Shown here piece by piece: positions 7,973-16,930 of a stretch of DNA of 64,000 bases. Both the position numbers and the translations under genes were made by a program. The stretch is from Cohaesibacter haloalkalitolerans. Its GTDB lineage: Bacteria > Pseudomonadota > Alphaproteobacteria > Rhizobiales > Cohaesibacteraceae. Where the stretch lies: the NCBI RefSeq assembly GCF_003574655.1, contig NZ_QNUM01000007.1, positions 124,001 to 188,000 on the forward strand, read 5' to 3'. Position 1 is the first letter of the stretch; every line of letters starts with the position of its first letter. Below the pieces are notes generated by a model, which was not told the origin of the DNA, searched no databases, and saw only the letters and a list, made by a program, of their open reading frames with translations.

Positions 7973-9379
7973 TTACTGGATCTGCTGAAGCAGGGTGTCC
8001 AGAGAGGCTTTCGCATCGCCATAGAACATGCGGGTGTTTTCTTTGTAGAACAGCGGGTTTTCGATACCGGAATAACCGGTGCCCTGACCACGCTTGGACA
8101 CGAAGACCTGCTTGGCTTTCCAGACTTCCAGAACCGGCATGCCGGCGATTGGAGAGTTCGGGTCTTCCTGAGCAGCAGGGTTCACGATGTCGTTGGAACC
8201 GATAACGATGACGACGTCCGTGTTCGGGAAGTCTTCGTTGATCTCGTCCATTTCCATCACGATGTCATAAGGCACCTTGGCTTCAGCCAGCAGCACGTTC
8301 ATGTGACCAGGAAGACGACCAGCCACAGGATGGATGGCGAAGCGGACTTCCTTGCCCTTGGCGCGCAGGCGGCGGGTCAGTTCAGCAACATTCTGCTGAG
8401 CCTGAGCAACGGCCATGCCATAGCCAGGAACGATGATGACACTGTCAGCATCTTCGAGGGCGGCAGCAACGCCATCGGCATCAATGGCGATCATCTCGCC
8501 CTCGATTTCCATGGCCGGGCCAGTGGAGTTGCCAAAGCCGCCCAGGATCACCGACACGAAGTGACGGTTCATGGCCTTACACATGATGTAGGACAGAATC
8601 GCACCCGAGGAGCCCACCAGAGCACCGGTCACGATCAACAGGTCGTTACCGAGCAGGAAGCCCGTTGCGGCTGCAGCCCACCCCGAATAGGAGTTCAGCA
8701 TGGAAACAACAACCGGCATGTCGGCGCCGCCGATAGCCATGACCATGTGGACACCGATGACGAAGGCAATCAGGGTCATCAGATAGAGGGTCCAGGATCC
8801 AAGGCCGTTCATGTACATGATCAGCAGGATGAAGGACACGACCACCATGACCAGGTTCAGCAGGTGACGACCCGGCAGCAGCATGGCCTTGCCGTCGATG
8901 CGGCCAGCCAGTTTGCCATAGGCGATCAGGGAACCAGTGAAGGTCACGGCACCGATGAACACGCCAAGGAAGATTTCGATCTCGTGGATGACCTCTTCCG
9001 CAGGAGTCGGGAAGGCATGTGCCGTCAGATCAGAGTTGAGGCCGATGAAGACCGCAGCCAGACCGACAAAGCTGTGCAGCATGGCAACCAGCTGCGGCAT
9101 GCCTGTCATTTCAACGCGCTTGGCGACGACGCTACCAATCACAGCACCGATAACGACTGCGACGAGCAGGACGATCGGGCTGGCAGCCAGCACGGTGCCA
9201 AGCGAGATGTCATGTGGGTTGATCGGGCCAAAGATGGTGGCCAGCACAGCGATCGCCATACCGACGATGCCGAACCAGACGCCACGCTTTGCGCTTTCCT
9301 GATCCTTCAGTCCACCCAGAGACAGGATGAACAGCACGGTTGCCGCGATGTAGGCGGCTGTTTGCAATTCAGCGTTCAT
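7973..9379 (-). CDS. pntB: NAD(P) transhydrogenase subunit beta
   Basis: Inner-membrane subunit of 468 residues of the proton-translocating transhydrogenase, which reduces NADP+ with NADH using the proton gradient. Membrane helices fill the first 270 residues. The NADP(H)-binding dIII domain follows, with [40 protein letters not shown] and [19 protein letters not shown]. Length equals that of E. coli PntB. It starts 15 bases after the pntA stop and is clearly translated from the same transcript. Confidence 0.96.
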   Translation of the reverse strand: MNAELQTAAYIAATVLFILSLGGLKDQESAKRGVWFGIVGMAIAVLATIFGPINPHDISLGTVLAASPIVLLVAVVIGAVIGSVVAKRVEMTGMPQLVAMLHSFVGLAAVFIGLNSDLTAHAFPTPAEEVIHEIEIFLGVFIGAVTFTGSLIAYGKLAGRIDGKAMLLPGRHLLNLVMVVVSFILLIMYMNGLGSWTLYLMTLIAFVIGVHMVMAIGGADMPVVVSMLNSYSGWAAAATGFLLGNDLLIVTGALVGSSGAILSYIMCKAMNRHFVSVILGGFGNSTGPAMEIEGEMIAIDADGVAAALEDADSVIIVPGYGMAVAQAQQNVAELTRRLRAKGKEVRFAIHPVAGRLPGHMNVLLAEAKVPYDIVMEMDEINEDFPNTDVVIVIGSNDIVNPAAQEDPNSPIAGMPVLEVWKAKQVFVSKRGQGTGYSGIENPLFYKENTRMFYGDAKASLDTLLQQIQ

Positions 9380-9394
9380 TATACCCTCCGCCTA

Positions 9395-10966
9395 TCAGGA
9401 TTTCTGGAACATCTGCAGCATGCGACGGGTAACCATGAAGCCACCGACGATGTTGATTGTGGCGATCAGGATGGAAATGAATGCCAGAAGCAAAACAATC
9501 CATGACCCAGAACCAAGCTGCAAGAGCGAACCGAGGATGATGATCCCCGAGATTGCGTTCGTCACAGCCATGAGCGGCGTGTGCAGGGAGTGGCTGACGC
9601 CCCAGATGACCTGGAAGCCGATGAAGACGGCGAGTACGAACACGATGAAGTGGCCCATGAAGGCCGCAGGAGCATAGAGACCGATGAGGCCCATGACCAC
9701 GGCACCAATGACCAGAAGGCTGATCTGCTGACGGCCAGCCTTGCGAAGGGCTGCCTCTTCTTCGGCCTTCTTCTCTTCAGGAGTCTTTTCCTTGACGTCG
9801 CTTTTCGGCTTGGCGGCAATGGCTTTGATCTTTGGAGGCGGAGGTGGGAAGGTAATTTCACCTTCATAGGTCACAGTCGCACCGCGAATCACATCGTCTT
9901 CCATGTTGTGCACGATCTGGCCGTCCTTTTCAGGGGTCAGGTCGGTCATCATGTGACGGATGTTGGTCGAATAGAGTTCGGAAGCCTGGGTAGCCATGCG
10001 GGATGGGAAGTCTGTGTAGCCGATGATGGTCACGCCATTCTCGGTAACAACCTTCTCGTCCTTGACAGTGCCTTCAACGTTGCCGCCACGTTCCGCAGCC
10101 AAGTCAACGATGACGGAGCCGGTCTTCATGGCAGCAACCATGTCTGCAAGCCACAGCTTGGGAGCCGGCCGGTTCGGGATCAGCGCAGTGGTGATCACGA
10201 TGTCCATGTCACCTGCGATCTCGCGGAACTTGGCGAGCTGGGCATTGCGGAATTCTTCAGACTGAACAGAAGCATAACCACCGGTGGAAGCCCCGTCCTG
10301 CTGTTCTTCTGCAAAATCCAAATAGACAAATTCGGCGCCCATGGATTCGACCTGTTCGGCCACTTCCGGACGCACGTCAAATGCATAAGTGATCGCACCG
10401 AGTGCAACGGATGTACCAATTGCAGCAAGACCGGCAACACCGGCACCAACAATCAGAACCTTCGCAGGCGGTACCTTACCGGCAGCCGTAATCTGGCCGG
10501 TGAAGAAACGGCCAAAGTTGTTGCCAGCTTCGATAACAGCGCGGTAACCGGCAATGTTCGCCATGGAGGACAGAGCGTCCATCTTCTGGGCACGGGAAAT
10601 ACGTGGCACCATTTCCATTGCGATGACATTGGCACCAGCCGTCTTGGCGGCAGCCATGCCTTCTTCGTTGCCAGCCGGGTTGAAGAAGGAGATAAGCGTC
10701 TTGCCCTTGGCAAGATACTTCAGCTCTTCGCTTTCGGGCTGACGTACCTTGGCAACGATATCTGCAGCCTCCCACAGAGCAGCAGCGTCTGGCACAATTT
10801 CGACGCCCGCTTCTGCATAAGTTGCGTCGGAAAAGCCAGCCAGCGCACCAGCACCGCTTTCCAGGACGCAATCAAATCCCAATTTCTGAAGCTGTTTTGC
10901 CGAAGACGGCGTCATGGCAACGCGCGCCTCTCCCTCGAACAGCTCCTTAGGTGTACCTATCTTCAC
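9395..10966 (-). CDS. pntA: NAD(P) transhydrogenase subunit alpha (fused, single chain)
   Basis: Subunit of 523 residues. The start is GTG at 10966, with AAGGGAG six bases upstream; the reading frame extends further but the family begins at (V)KIGTPKELFEGEARVA. The NAD-binding dI domain covers about residues 1-380 (RISRAQKMDALSSMANIAGY, VLIVGAGVAGLAAI). A charged Lys/Glu-rich linker and four membrane helices of dII follow. Many alphaproteobacteria split this subunit into PntAA and PntAB; here it is one chain as in E. coli. Confidence 0.95.
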   Translation of the reverse strand: MKIGTPKELFEGEARVAMTPSSAKQLQKLGFDCVLESGAGALAGFSDATYAEAGVEIVPDAAALWEAADIVAKVRQPESEELKYLAKGKTLISFFNPAGNEEGMAAAKTAGANVIAMEMVPRISRAQKMDALSSMANIAGYRAVIEAGNNFGRFFTGQITAAGKVPPAKVLIVGAGVAGLAAIGTSVALGAITYAFDVRPEVAEQVESMGAEFVYLDFAEEQQDGASTGGYASVQSEEFRNAQLAKFREIAGDMDIVITTALIPNRPAPKLWLADMVAAMKTGSVIVDLAAERGGNVEGTVKDEKVVTENGVTIIGYTDFPSRMATQASELYSTNIRHMMTDLTPEKDGQIVHNMEDDVIRGATVTYEGEITFPPPPPKIKAIAAKPKSDVKEKTPEEKKAEEEAALRKAGRQQISLLVIGAVVMGLIGLYAPAAFMGHFIVFVLAVFIGFQVIWGVSHSLHTPLMAVTNAISGIIILGSLLQLGSGSWIVLLLAFISILIATINIVGGFMVTRRMLQMFQKS

Positions 10967-11557
10967 GACAGACTCCCTTCTAACAAAAATGTTGATGCCT
11001 TCAGCCCGGAGACCCCGAACCAAATGCAAACTACCCTCCGGCTCTTATAGTGCAGACGAAAGTCAAATTGCCAAGTCTCCATTGTAAATCAGTTGCGCGT
11101 TATCCGGTGCGATTTGCCAAAATTTGTCCCGCATCGTGGTAATTTTCCCTTATTTACGCAAATTTACATAGATAAATCAGGCGATTTGACATACTCCCGA
11201 CAGAGCCGGAATCTGGACAGCGGATCCTCGGCAACCATCTCCAACCTCGTTTGCACGAGTTGTCATCCTGAAGGATGGCAGATGTGGCATTCTCCATTTG
11301 AGCCAATATGGAAACACCTTTTGGTGCGGCAGTGCCACGCTACCCGAAAGTGGACTCTCACTGCAAAGCACTGCGCGCACATTAGACGATTGTAGCTGTT
11401 TATGAAAGATAGGGAAGTGATCCGAGAGGCCAGCTTTTCTGTATCGAACTGCAGAAATTGCCAATTGCGTGCCTCAGAATCACTATTTTTCCACGATAAT
11501 TTTTAATCATTATCGATAAAAGTCGACAGAGAGGCCTGCCGACTCTCTGATGTCGGC
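10967..11557. other. Intergenic region between pntA and the pgl-like gene
   Basis: A 591-base stretch upstream of pntA and downstream of the lactonase homologue, both minus strand. No convincing gene. It contains a near-perfect palindrome CATCCT-GA-AGGATG (11264-11277), an AT-rich inverted repeat CGATAAT-N8-ATTATCG (11494-11515), and the terminator at 11515-11548. The pntAB promoter must lie at its left end. Confidence 0.5.
11515..11548 (-). terminator. Probable terminator of the pgl-like gene
   Basis: On the minus strand a 6-bp AGAGAG/CTCTCT stem with a 9-base loop is followed after a few bases by TTTTATCG. It lies 10 bases past the stop codon. The T-tract is short and offset, so the call is moderate. 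Confidence 0.45.
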
Positions 11558-12256
11558 CTAGTCGGCGTAATGGATCGTCGTGGCTCTGGCCCGGTTGAGA
11601 ATGAGCCGCACGGGTGCCTCTTCCACCAGACCGATCTTCTGGGCTTCGCGCAGGGCATGCTTCTTTTCTTCCCCGACGATCAGCACGTGGGCCTTGCGTG
11701 CCCGCTCCAGTACGGGAGCCGTCAAGGTCAGGCGGGGATTGCCGTCTTCATGCCCGCGCACGATCATGACCGTGGGTGCCCAGAGGCCGAGAGCTTCTTC
11801 CAGATCATCAGCTTGAGGAAACAGCGAGGCAATACGCGTGTCCGCTCCCATGCCCAGAACGCAGACATCAATCGGCAGAATGGCCTGCAGATCTGAGGTA
11901 ATGGCCGATAGCACAACCTCGGCGTCATCACCATCCGGTGCTCCATCACGGTGGTAGGCATGGAACTCTGCTTCGGCCGCCAGATTCTGCAGCAGCAGCT
12001 CTTGCACCTTGTGGGCGTTGGTGTGATCCGGCACTTGAGGGTCCAGATGCTCATCGGTCAGGATGATCGAGACACAGTCCCACTCGACAGGTTGTGCGCT
12101 CAAAGAGCGGAAAAAATCATGAGGCGTTTCACCACCGGGCACGGCAAGGGTCGCCCTGCCACGCTTCTTGATGGCCTTGTTCAACTCGAACGCAACCTGT
12201 TCTGCGAGACCGGCAGCCAAACTGCCTCGATCGGGATACACTCGGGTTTCAGTCAC
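11558..12256 (-). CDS. 6-phosphogluconolactonase/glucosamine-6-phosphate isomerase-fold protein with altered active site
   Basis: Protein of 232 residues with the lactonase fold: AVPGGETPHDFF (38-49) is the sugar-phosphate loop and VCVLGMGADTRIASLFPQ (131-148) the second signature. Start is GTG at 12256, preceded by AGGAG at proper spacing. Two expected catalytic positions differ. The DER of 6-phosphogluconolactonases is DEH (68-70), and the Asp-x-His-Thr of GMGxDxHTASLFP is Asp139-Thr-Arg141-Ile, so the proposed catalytic base His is Arg. The late Lys (198/199) remains. It follows glucokinase on the same strand but a terminator lies between. Most likely annotated pgl; activity uncertain. Confidence 0.75.
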   Translation of the reverse strand: MTETRVYPDRGSLAAGLAEQVAFELNKAIKKRGRATLAVPGGETPHDFFRSLSAQPVEWDCVSIILTDEHLDPQVPDHTNAHKVQELLLQNLAAEAEFHAYHRDGAPDGDDAEVVLSAITSDLQAILPIDVCVLGMGADTRIASLFPQADDLEEALGLWAPTVMIVRGHEDGNPRLTLTAPVLERARKAHVLIVGEEKKHALREAQKIGLVEEAPVRLILNRARATTIHYAD

Positions 12257-12595
12257 GGTTTTCTCCTGCGCACATGACCCCGGCCACATCTAAATGGCTG
12301 ACGTCCTGTTGTCTTTCTCCAATGTCCACCAACTGCGAAAAACTGGCTGGCCGACTCGATTCTTCAAGCTTCTCTTCAGCTTAATAGGGTCGGCACATTG
12401 CAGTTTTATGATTATCAGAGAGGCAATGAAGGCACCCCACACCGAGCAGCGACCGCTGAAAGGCACAAGAGCGAGGGAGGGGGCAAAGGGCACAGAAAAA
12501 GGCAGCTCCCCGGCGGAAGCTGCCTTATAAAATCTCTATGTCTCGCCTGCGCTCGGAAGGCGCCGGGAGCGGGATTCTAGCATAAACAATCCGGC
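12257..12595. other. Intergenic region between glucokinase and the pgl-like gene
   Basis: 339 bases containing the terminator of glk (12495-12526) and, further left, the promoter region for the lactonase homologue. No coding sequence is supported. Confidence 0.5.
12495..12526 (-). terminator. Rho-independent terminator of glk
   Basis: Stem GGCAGCT/AGCTGCC with a 10-base loop, followed on the minus strand by TTTTTCTG. It lies about 70 bases after the glk stop and separates glk from the downstream lactonase homologue. Confidence 0.75.
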
Positions 12596-13603
12596 CTATT
12601 GCAGATCCGGATCGAAGCTCATGGCGTTGATGGCACCTTCGAGGCCGAAGTTGCTGTTGCGATAGAGATAGATCGGCATCTTGACGCGGAACTTGGTGTG
12701 GCGCCCACCCTGATTGAAGCCTCTGAGGAACTCGGGGTTCTGGAAGATCCAGTCGTTCTTTTGCAGCACGCCACCGGTGAGGAAGACGCCACCGTAGGCA
12801 GAAATATAGAGTGCCAGATCACCAGCCACGGCGCCCAGATGGTGGGCGAACATGCTGATGGCACGAACGGCAAGATGATTGCCCTCGGTGCGGGCAACAT
12901 CGAAGATGTCACGGGCGGACATCTCGGACGGCTCCTGACCTTCAAGCAGTTCCAGCGCCTTCATCAGATAGGGGATGCCGGTTCCCGACAGGATGGCTTC
13001 GGCCTCAAGCGCCAGACAGGAGCGATCATCCATCTGGGTTTCCGGCCACAGTTCGGCCAGCTTGGCAAAGACCGCGACTTCGTCGAGGGTATGCGGTGCG
13101 ACGCGGACGTGGCCGCCCTCGCCCTGAAGCACTTCGGGCTGGTGCCCGGCCCACACTTGGGTGCCGACCCCGAGGCCAGTACCAGGACCGATGATGAGAC
13201 GTGGTGCAGTGGGCAACGGAGGCGTTTGGCGTGGCGGCGGCAGCGTGCCCTGAATGACCGTCAGATCATCCGGGTCAGCGGTGACGAGGGACCATGCGGC
13301 GGCTTCGAAATCATTGAGAATACGGGCACCTTCCGCTCCGGCGGCAACGATCAGGTCAGCCTGCGAAAACTGCTGGTTGCCAGCGTTGGTGAGTGTGACA
13401 TAGCCATTTTCAATCACCCCGGCAGCAGCAACAACGACCTGTCGCGGCGATGAGCCGATCTTGCCGACAAAGGTTTTGACAGCATCGGTCAGATGCATCG
13501 TGCCGGTGGTATCGAATGTGTGCTGTTCCTTGATGCGCCCCTCGACGGCGGCGGCCAATCGCATGTTGGTTCCACCAACATCGGCCACAAGATCCCAAAG
13601 CAT
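12596..13603 (-). CDS. glk: Glucokinase
   Basis: Bacterial glucokinase of the Glk (non-ROK) family, 335 residues; phosphorylates glucose with ATP. VADVGGTNMRLA (6-17) is the phosphate-1 loop, ILNDFEAAAW carries the catalytic Asp, IIGPGTGLGVG is the phosphate-2 loop, EGGHVRVAP the glucose-contact segment and GGVFLTGGV the adenosine site. ATG at 13603 follows GAGGGT. The enzyme would feed the Entner-Doudoroff or pentose phosphate route. The lactonase homologue is next but seems separately transcribed. Confidence 0.93.
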   Translation of the reverse strand: MLWDLVADVGGTNMRLAAAVEGRIKEQHTFDTTGTMHLTDAVKTFVGKIGSSPRQVVVAAAGVIENGYVTLTNAGNQQFSQADLIVAAGAEGARILNDFEAAAWSLVTADPDDLTVIQGTLPPPRQTPPLPTAPRLIIGPGTGLGVGTQVWAGHQPEVLQGEGGHVRVAPHTLDEVAVFAKLAELWPETQMDDRSCLALEAEAILSGTGIPYLMKALELLEGQEPSEMSARDIFDVARTEGNHLAVRAISMFAHHLGAVAGDLALYISAYGGVFLTGGVLQKNDWIFQNPEFLRGFNQGGRHTKFRVKMPIYLYRNSNFGLEGAINAMSFDPDLQ

Positions 13604-13808
13604 AACGCTACCCTCACTATTTCAGTTGTAACATAAGTGACAAACGTCCGATCCCGATACGGGAGCCCACCCGTTTCAGGCCTTGCATACAGGGAATCAG
13701 CTTTATTTTCATCCCCCAAAATAAATTTCCTATTCGAATATCCGGCTTTTTACCCTCTGATTTGATTTTCAATTGGCAACGGTTCCTCCGGGGCTTCTCT
13801 ACAGACGG

Positions 13809-14291
13809 TCACGAGGCGAGATTCCTGCAGAAGATCGGCAGGACACCGCGCTCCGATTGTGCCGTCAAACCGGTATCCAGCCAGCCTGCCCGCATCAGCA
13901 AACCGCGCGCCCCATCAGTCACCCCATAGACCGAGGCAATGCCCAGTGACCGGGCCGCGTCCTCTATGGCACGGGTCAGCGCCATGCCGACCCCACGTCG
14001 GCGGCAATCCGGGCGCACATAGAAAGCCGACAGAAATGGCCCGAGCCCCAGCTCCTCGCCAAGCCCGTCTGGCTTGAGCGCCGCAATGCCCATCGGGTCT
14101 CCGGTCTCGGACAGGGCAATTCGCGCCAGAGGTATCCCCGAGCCATCCGCCCAGCCTTCGAGATCCGCGATGGCATCACCCGGTCCATCGGGCCCGTACC
14201 ACGTTGGCCATTGATCACAAAACCATTGGGCAATCACCGGAATGGCATTGCGCCCGTCTTCGAGTGACACAATGCGGAATGATTCATCCAT
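13809..14291 (-). CDS. GNAT-family N-acetyltransferase
   Basis: Small acetyltransferase of 160 residues. The acetyl-CoA loop motif appears as RPDCRRRGVGMALTRAIEDAARSLG at about residues 93-117, after the beta-strand LSAFYVRP; the C-terminal half ends LMRAGWLDTG, usual for the fold. ATG at 14291 has AGGAG upstream. It is a single gene between glucokinase and bioY, without a partner that would indicate the substrate. Confidence 0.8.
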   Translation of the reverse strand: MDESFRIVSLEDGRNAIPVIAQWFCDQWPTWYGPDGPGDAIADLEGWADGSGIPLARIALSETGDPMGIAALKPDGLGEELGLGPFLSAFYVRPDCRRRGVGMALTRAIEDAARSLGIASVYGVTDGARGLLMRAGWLDTGLTAQSERGVLPIFCRNLAS

Positions 14292-14410
14292 CGGAACTCC
14301 TGTCCATCAACAAGTAAAGCCCAACCATGCGTGAAGGCTGTCTCCTTGTCTATGGCACGTTGCACCAACATGCGGACAACGAAGTCTCCCGCCTGTTTGC
14401 AGCAAAGAAA

Positions 14411-14440
14411 AAGGGGCACCGGATGGCACCCCTCTTTTGT
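14411..14440 (-). terminator. Probable terminator of bioMNY
   Basis: An imperfect GGGG..CC / GG..CCCC hairpin with a GGAT loop is flanked by an A-run on the left and a T-run on the right. On the minus strand it ends TTTTTCTTTG, about 110 bases after the bioY stop. It could act in both directions. Confidence 0.45.
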
Positions 14441-14546
14441 ATGTGACTGTTTGCCGATCTGAAATCCATCAGGCCCCATTCAGACCCTCGCTCGCTCCAG
14501 CGTGCGTAGATCATCATCAGGCTCTCAAGCTTCCGGCAGAGCGCGA

Positions 14547-15092
14547 CTAGCTACGCGACAGCAGGGCGCTCGGACGAGCTTTTGCAATGCCCTGCAGGAC
14601 GAAGCCGGCAACGAAGGCCTTGATGACGTCGCCCGGAATGAAGACCAGCACCATGGAAGTGGCTTCCATGAAAGACTTGTTGAGGCGGATCGACATACCC
14701 AGCACGCCCAGCAGATAGAGCACGAAGATGCCACCGACGATGGAAGCAAAGGTGCCAGCGATCAGCAGATTGCCCTTGCCCCATTTCTCAACGATGAGGC
14801 CCGTGGCAAAGGCGGCAAAAGGCCAGCCGAGGAAGAAGCCAACGGTCGGTCCGGCCAGCACGCCGAGGCCCCCGCGACCACCGGCCAGCAGCGGCAGACC
14901 TGCCAGCACCAGCACGATGAACAGGATCATGGACAGGGCGCCGCGGCGCGATCCGAGCACGACACCGGCCATCATGACGCCGAGGCTCTGTGCACTGACC
15001 GGCACACCGAACGGCAACATGAACTGCGGCATGAGCCCGAGGGCGGCAACGAGTGCTGCAAACAGGGCAATGAAGGCGACTTGGCGTTCCAT
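14547..15092 (-). CDS. bioY: Biotin transporter substrate-binding (S) subunit BioY
   Basis: Integral membrane protein of 181 residues with about six helices. The family signatures are present: MPQFMLPFGVPVSAQSLGVMMAGVVLGSRRG in the first third and GPTVGFFLGWPFAAF in the middle, where the biotin pocket lies. BioY binds biotin and uses the shared or dedicated BioMN energising module. It is the last gene of bioM-bioN-bioY, 20 bases after bioN, forming a dedicated ECF importer as in other alphaproteobacteria. No BioR box was seen upstream of bioM. Confidence 0.93.
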   Translation of the reverse strand: MERQVAFIALFAALVAALGLMPQFMLPFGVPVSAQSLGVMMAGVVLGSRRGALSMILFIVLVLAGLPLLAGGRGGLGVLAGPTVGFFLGWPFAAFATGLIVEKWGKGNLLIAGTFASIVGGIFVLYLLGVLGMSIRLNKSFMEATSMVLVFIPGDVIKAFVAGFVLQGIAKARPSALLSRS

Positions 15093-15112
15093 TTTCGGTA
15101 TTCTCCCTTTTC

Positions 15113-15766
15113 TTACTCAGTGCGCATTTCAGGCGCACTCTCCGACTGAGATTTGGTTGTTTTTTCTTGTTGCAATCCGCCCCGAGCGCGTAGCGCTTCG
15201 GCAACCCTGTCCGCATCATCAATGGCGCTGAGCGCCAGAGGAACCAGCAGCCGCGGGCTTGTCCGCTTCGGGCTGCGCGCCCGCCATGCCTGATTGAGCT
15301 GCGACCCCCGTTGCAGGAACAATGGCGTGAAGCGAATGACCAGCCCCATGGCAAAGCCCAGCGCCCGCGGTGGCAGGCCAAGGAAACGGAAGGGCTTTGC
15401 GAGTGTTTCGATGACAGCCATCATATCATCAAGTCGCGAGGTCATGGTGACCAAATTTGCAAGGCTGACCGTCGCGACGAGTTTGAAGCAGATGGCCAGC
15501 CCCTCCTCCACGCGTCCGGTCACCAGCTGATAGGCGAAAATGATGGCGATGAGATAGAGAAGCGGCTTGAGCCGCTGGGCTCCAGCCTTTGCAAAGCTGC
15601 GCCCGGCCGACAGGTAGAGCACGACCACCGGCAGATTGGTTGCAAGCAGCAGACGCCAGTCATTGAGCGGCCAGAGCACCAGCGTAAACAGGCACAGAAT
15701 GACCAGCTTGGCCGAGACGGGCCATCCATGCATCCAGCTTCTCTGCTCGACGGTCAGCGACAGCAT
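15113..15766 (-). CDS. bioN: Energy-coupling factor transmembrane (T) subunit BioN
   Basis: Membrane protein of 217 residues in the CbiQ/EcfT family that couples BioM ATPase to BioY. Hydrophobic helices occupy residues 20-110. A cytoplasmic region follows with the coupling motifs PRALGFAMGLVIRF and QRGSQLNQAWRARS, and ALSAIDDADRVAEALRARG near the end carries the conserved A-R-G coupling motif. The start overlaps the bioM stop in TGATG, so the two are translationally coupled. Confidence 0.9.
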   Translation of the reverse strand: MLSLTVEQRSWMHGWPVSAKLVILCLFTLVLWPLNDWRLLLATNLPVVVLYLSAGRSFAKAGAQRLKPLLYLIAIIFAYQLVTGRVEEGLAICFKLVATVSLANLVTMTSRLDDMMAVIETLAKPFRFLGLPPRALGFAMGLVIRFTPLFLQRGSQLNQAWRARSPKRTSPRLLVPLALSAIDDADRVAEALRARGGLQQEKTTKSQSESAPEMRTE

Positions 15767-16515
15767 CAGCCACGGCCCTCCGTGCCCGAAGGCAATCCCG
15801 CCCCCAGCACTTCATCATCTGTGAAAACCAGCCGCTCCATCTGTTCCCGATAGGCAGGCAGGATTTCTGCCGGGGTGCCATCTCCGACCAGTTGGCCCTT
15901 TTCGAGCCAGATGATGCGGTCATAGCTTTCCAGATGGTCGATATCGTGGGTAACCAGAACGACCTGCTGGTCCAGCGCATCGAGCCAACGATAGAGACGC
16001 CGGGTAGTCGGCCAGTCGAGCCCGGCAAAAGGTTCATCCAGCAGCACGGTTTTCGGCTCCATGGCCAGCACGGCCATCAGACAGACCAGATGGCGCTGGC
16101 CTTGCGAGAGCGTGAAGGTGCCGCGTTCGGCCCAGTCCAGCCGCCCGAATGACTGCAGAAACTCCCGCGCCTTGACCCTAGCTGCCTTGCGATCACCGCT
16201 GAGGCTTTCCAGACCGAAAGCGATTTCCTCTTCCACGGTGGGAAAGATGATCTGATGATCCGGGTTCTGGAAAATGAGACCGATGGTCCGGATGGCATTC
16301 TTGCGATCCTTGGCGATGTCGACACCATGGACCCGCACCTGCCCCGCCTCGGGTTCGATAAGGCCGGAGATCATGCGTGCCAGAGTGGACTTGCCAGACC
16401 CGTTGCGCCCGATGAGGCCGATGCGCTTTTCACTCAGCTGCACGGAGAGGCCGCGAAAGAAAGGCTGGTCATTGAGAGTATGTTCTACCCCGTCAAGAAC
16501 AATGGCATTGTCCAT
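15766..16515 (-). CDS. bioM: Energy-coupling factor ATPase BioM
   Basis: ABC ATPase of 249 residues that powers biotin uptake. Walker A GRNGSGKST is at 36-44, the Q-loop is FQNPDHQIIFPT, the signature is TLSQGQRHLVC, Walker B is TVLLDEPFAGLD and the switch His is in LVTHDIDHL. Q-loop wording and context with bioN and bioY identify the biotin system among ECF ATPases. It is the first gene of the operon. Confidence 0.92.
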   Translation of the reverse strand: MDNAIVLDGVEHTLNDQPFFRGLSVQLSEKRIGLIGRNGSGKSTLARMISGLIEPEAGQVRVHGVDIAKDRKNAIRTIGLIFQNPDHQIIFPTVEEEIAFGLESLSGDRKAARVKAREFLQSFGRLDWAERGTFTLSQGQRHLVCLMAVLAMEPKTVLLDEPFAGLDWPTTRRLYRWLDALDQQVVLVTHDIDHLESYDRIIWLEKGQLVGDGTPAEILPAYREQMERLVFTDDEVLGAGLPSGTEGRG

Positions 16516-16930
16516 CTCATCGCGCTCATCGGCGCCGGAATGAGCCTCTGCGGGGGATTTTACGAGATCAGCGATAGGTCAACTCCAGATCACGCGTGCC
16601 ATATGGCCCGGACTCTGCGCGCTGTCTCGGTCTTGTCGGCTTCCATGCCAAACCCCGACAGCGTGCGGGTTGGTGAAGGTCATAGCCAAGAATGGAAATA
16701 AAAACCAGCGGCAAGGATAATCCCAATGGTTCAGTTTGTGGAGAAAAAGCGCAATCGTACATGTGAAACGCCCCAAAGCGCCATGATCGTGCAGCCTGAA
16801 GGTAAAAACCGTCGCAAGTCATGGAGGCACCCTTCCGGTCTTGCCAACCATGCCGGATAGCAAAAAAGGCGATGCGCCATTGGCCACCGCCTCTCGTTTG
16901 TCTTGCTGAAATGCCGTGGAGGGCGCGCCG
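16516..16930. other. Intergenic region upstream of bioM
   Basis: 415 bases holding the bioMNY promoter on the left and the terminator of the sugar-ABC operon on the right (16862-16892). I looked for the alphaproteobacterial BioR box (TTATNTATAA type) and did not see one. No coding frame is convincing. Confidence 0.5.
16862..16892 (-). terminator. Terminator of the DeoR/UgpB-like operon
   Basis: Stem AGGCG/CGCCT with a GC-rich loop, followed on the minus strand by a TTTTTTG run, 39 bases after the stop of the isomerase gene. Confidence 0.6.

Noticed and set aside
8303-9505. Long plus-strand open frame opposite pntB
   Set aside because: It is antisense to a certain gene, has the His/Asp/Gln-rich composition typical of GC-rich antisense frames and no start signal.
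11177-11464. 95-codon frame upstream of pntA
   Set aside because: No start signal, no recognisable product; the region has promoter-like AT-rich character.
16516-16930. BioR box upstream of bioM
   Set aside because: No TTATNTATAA-like palindrome was seen in the region.
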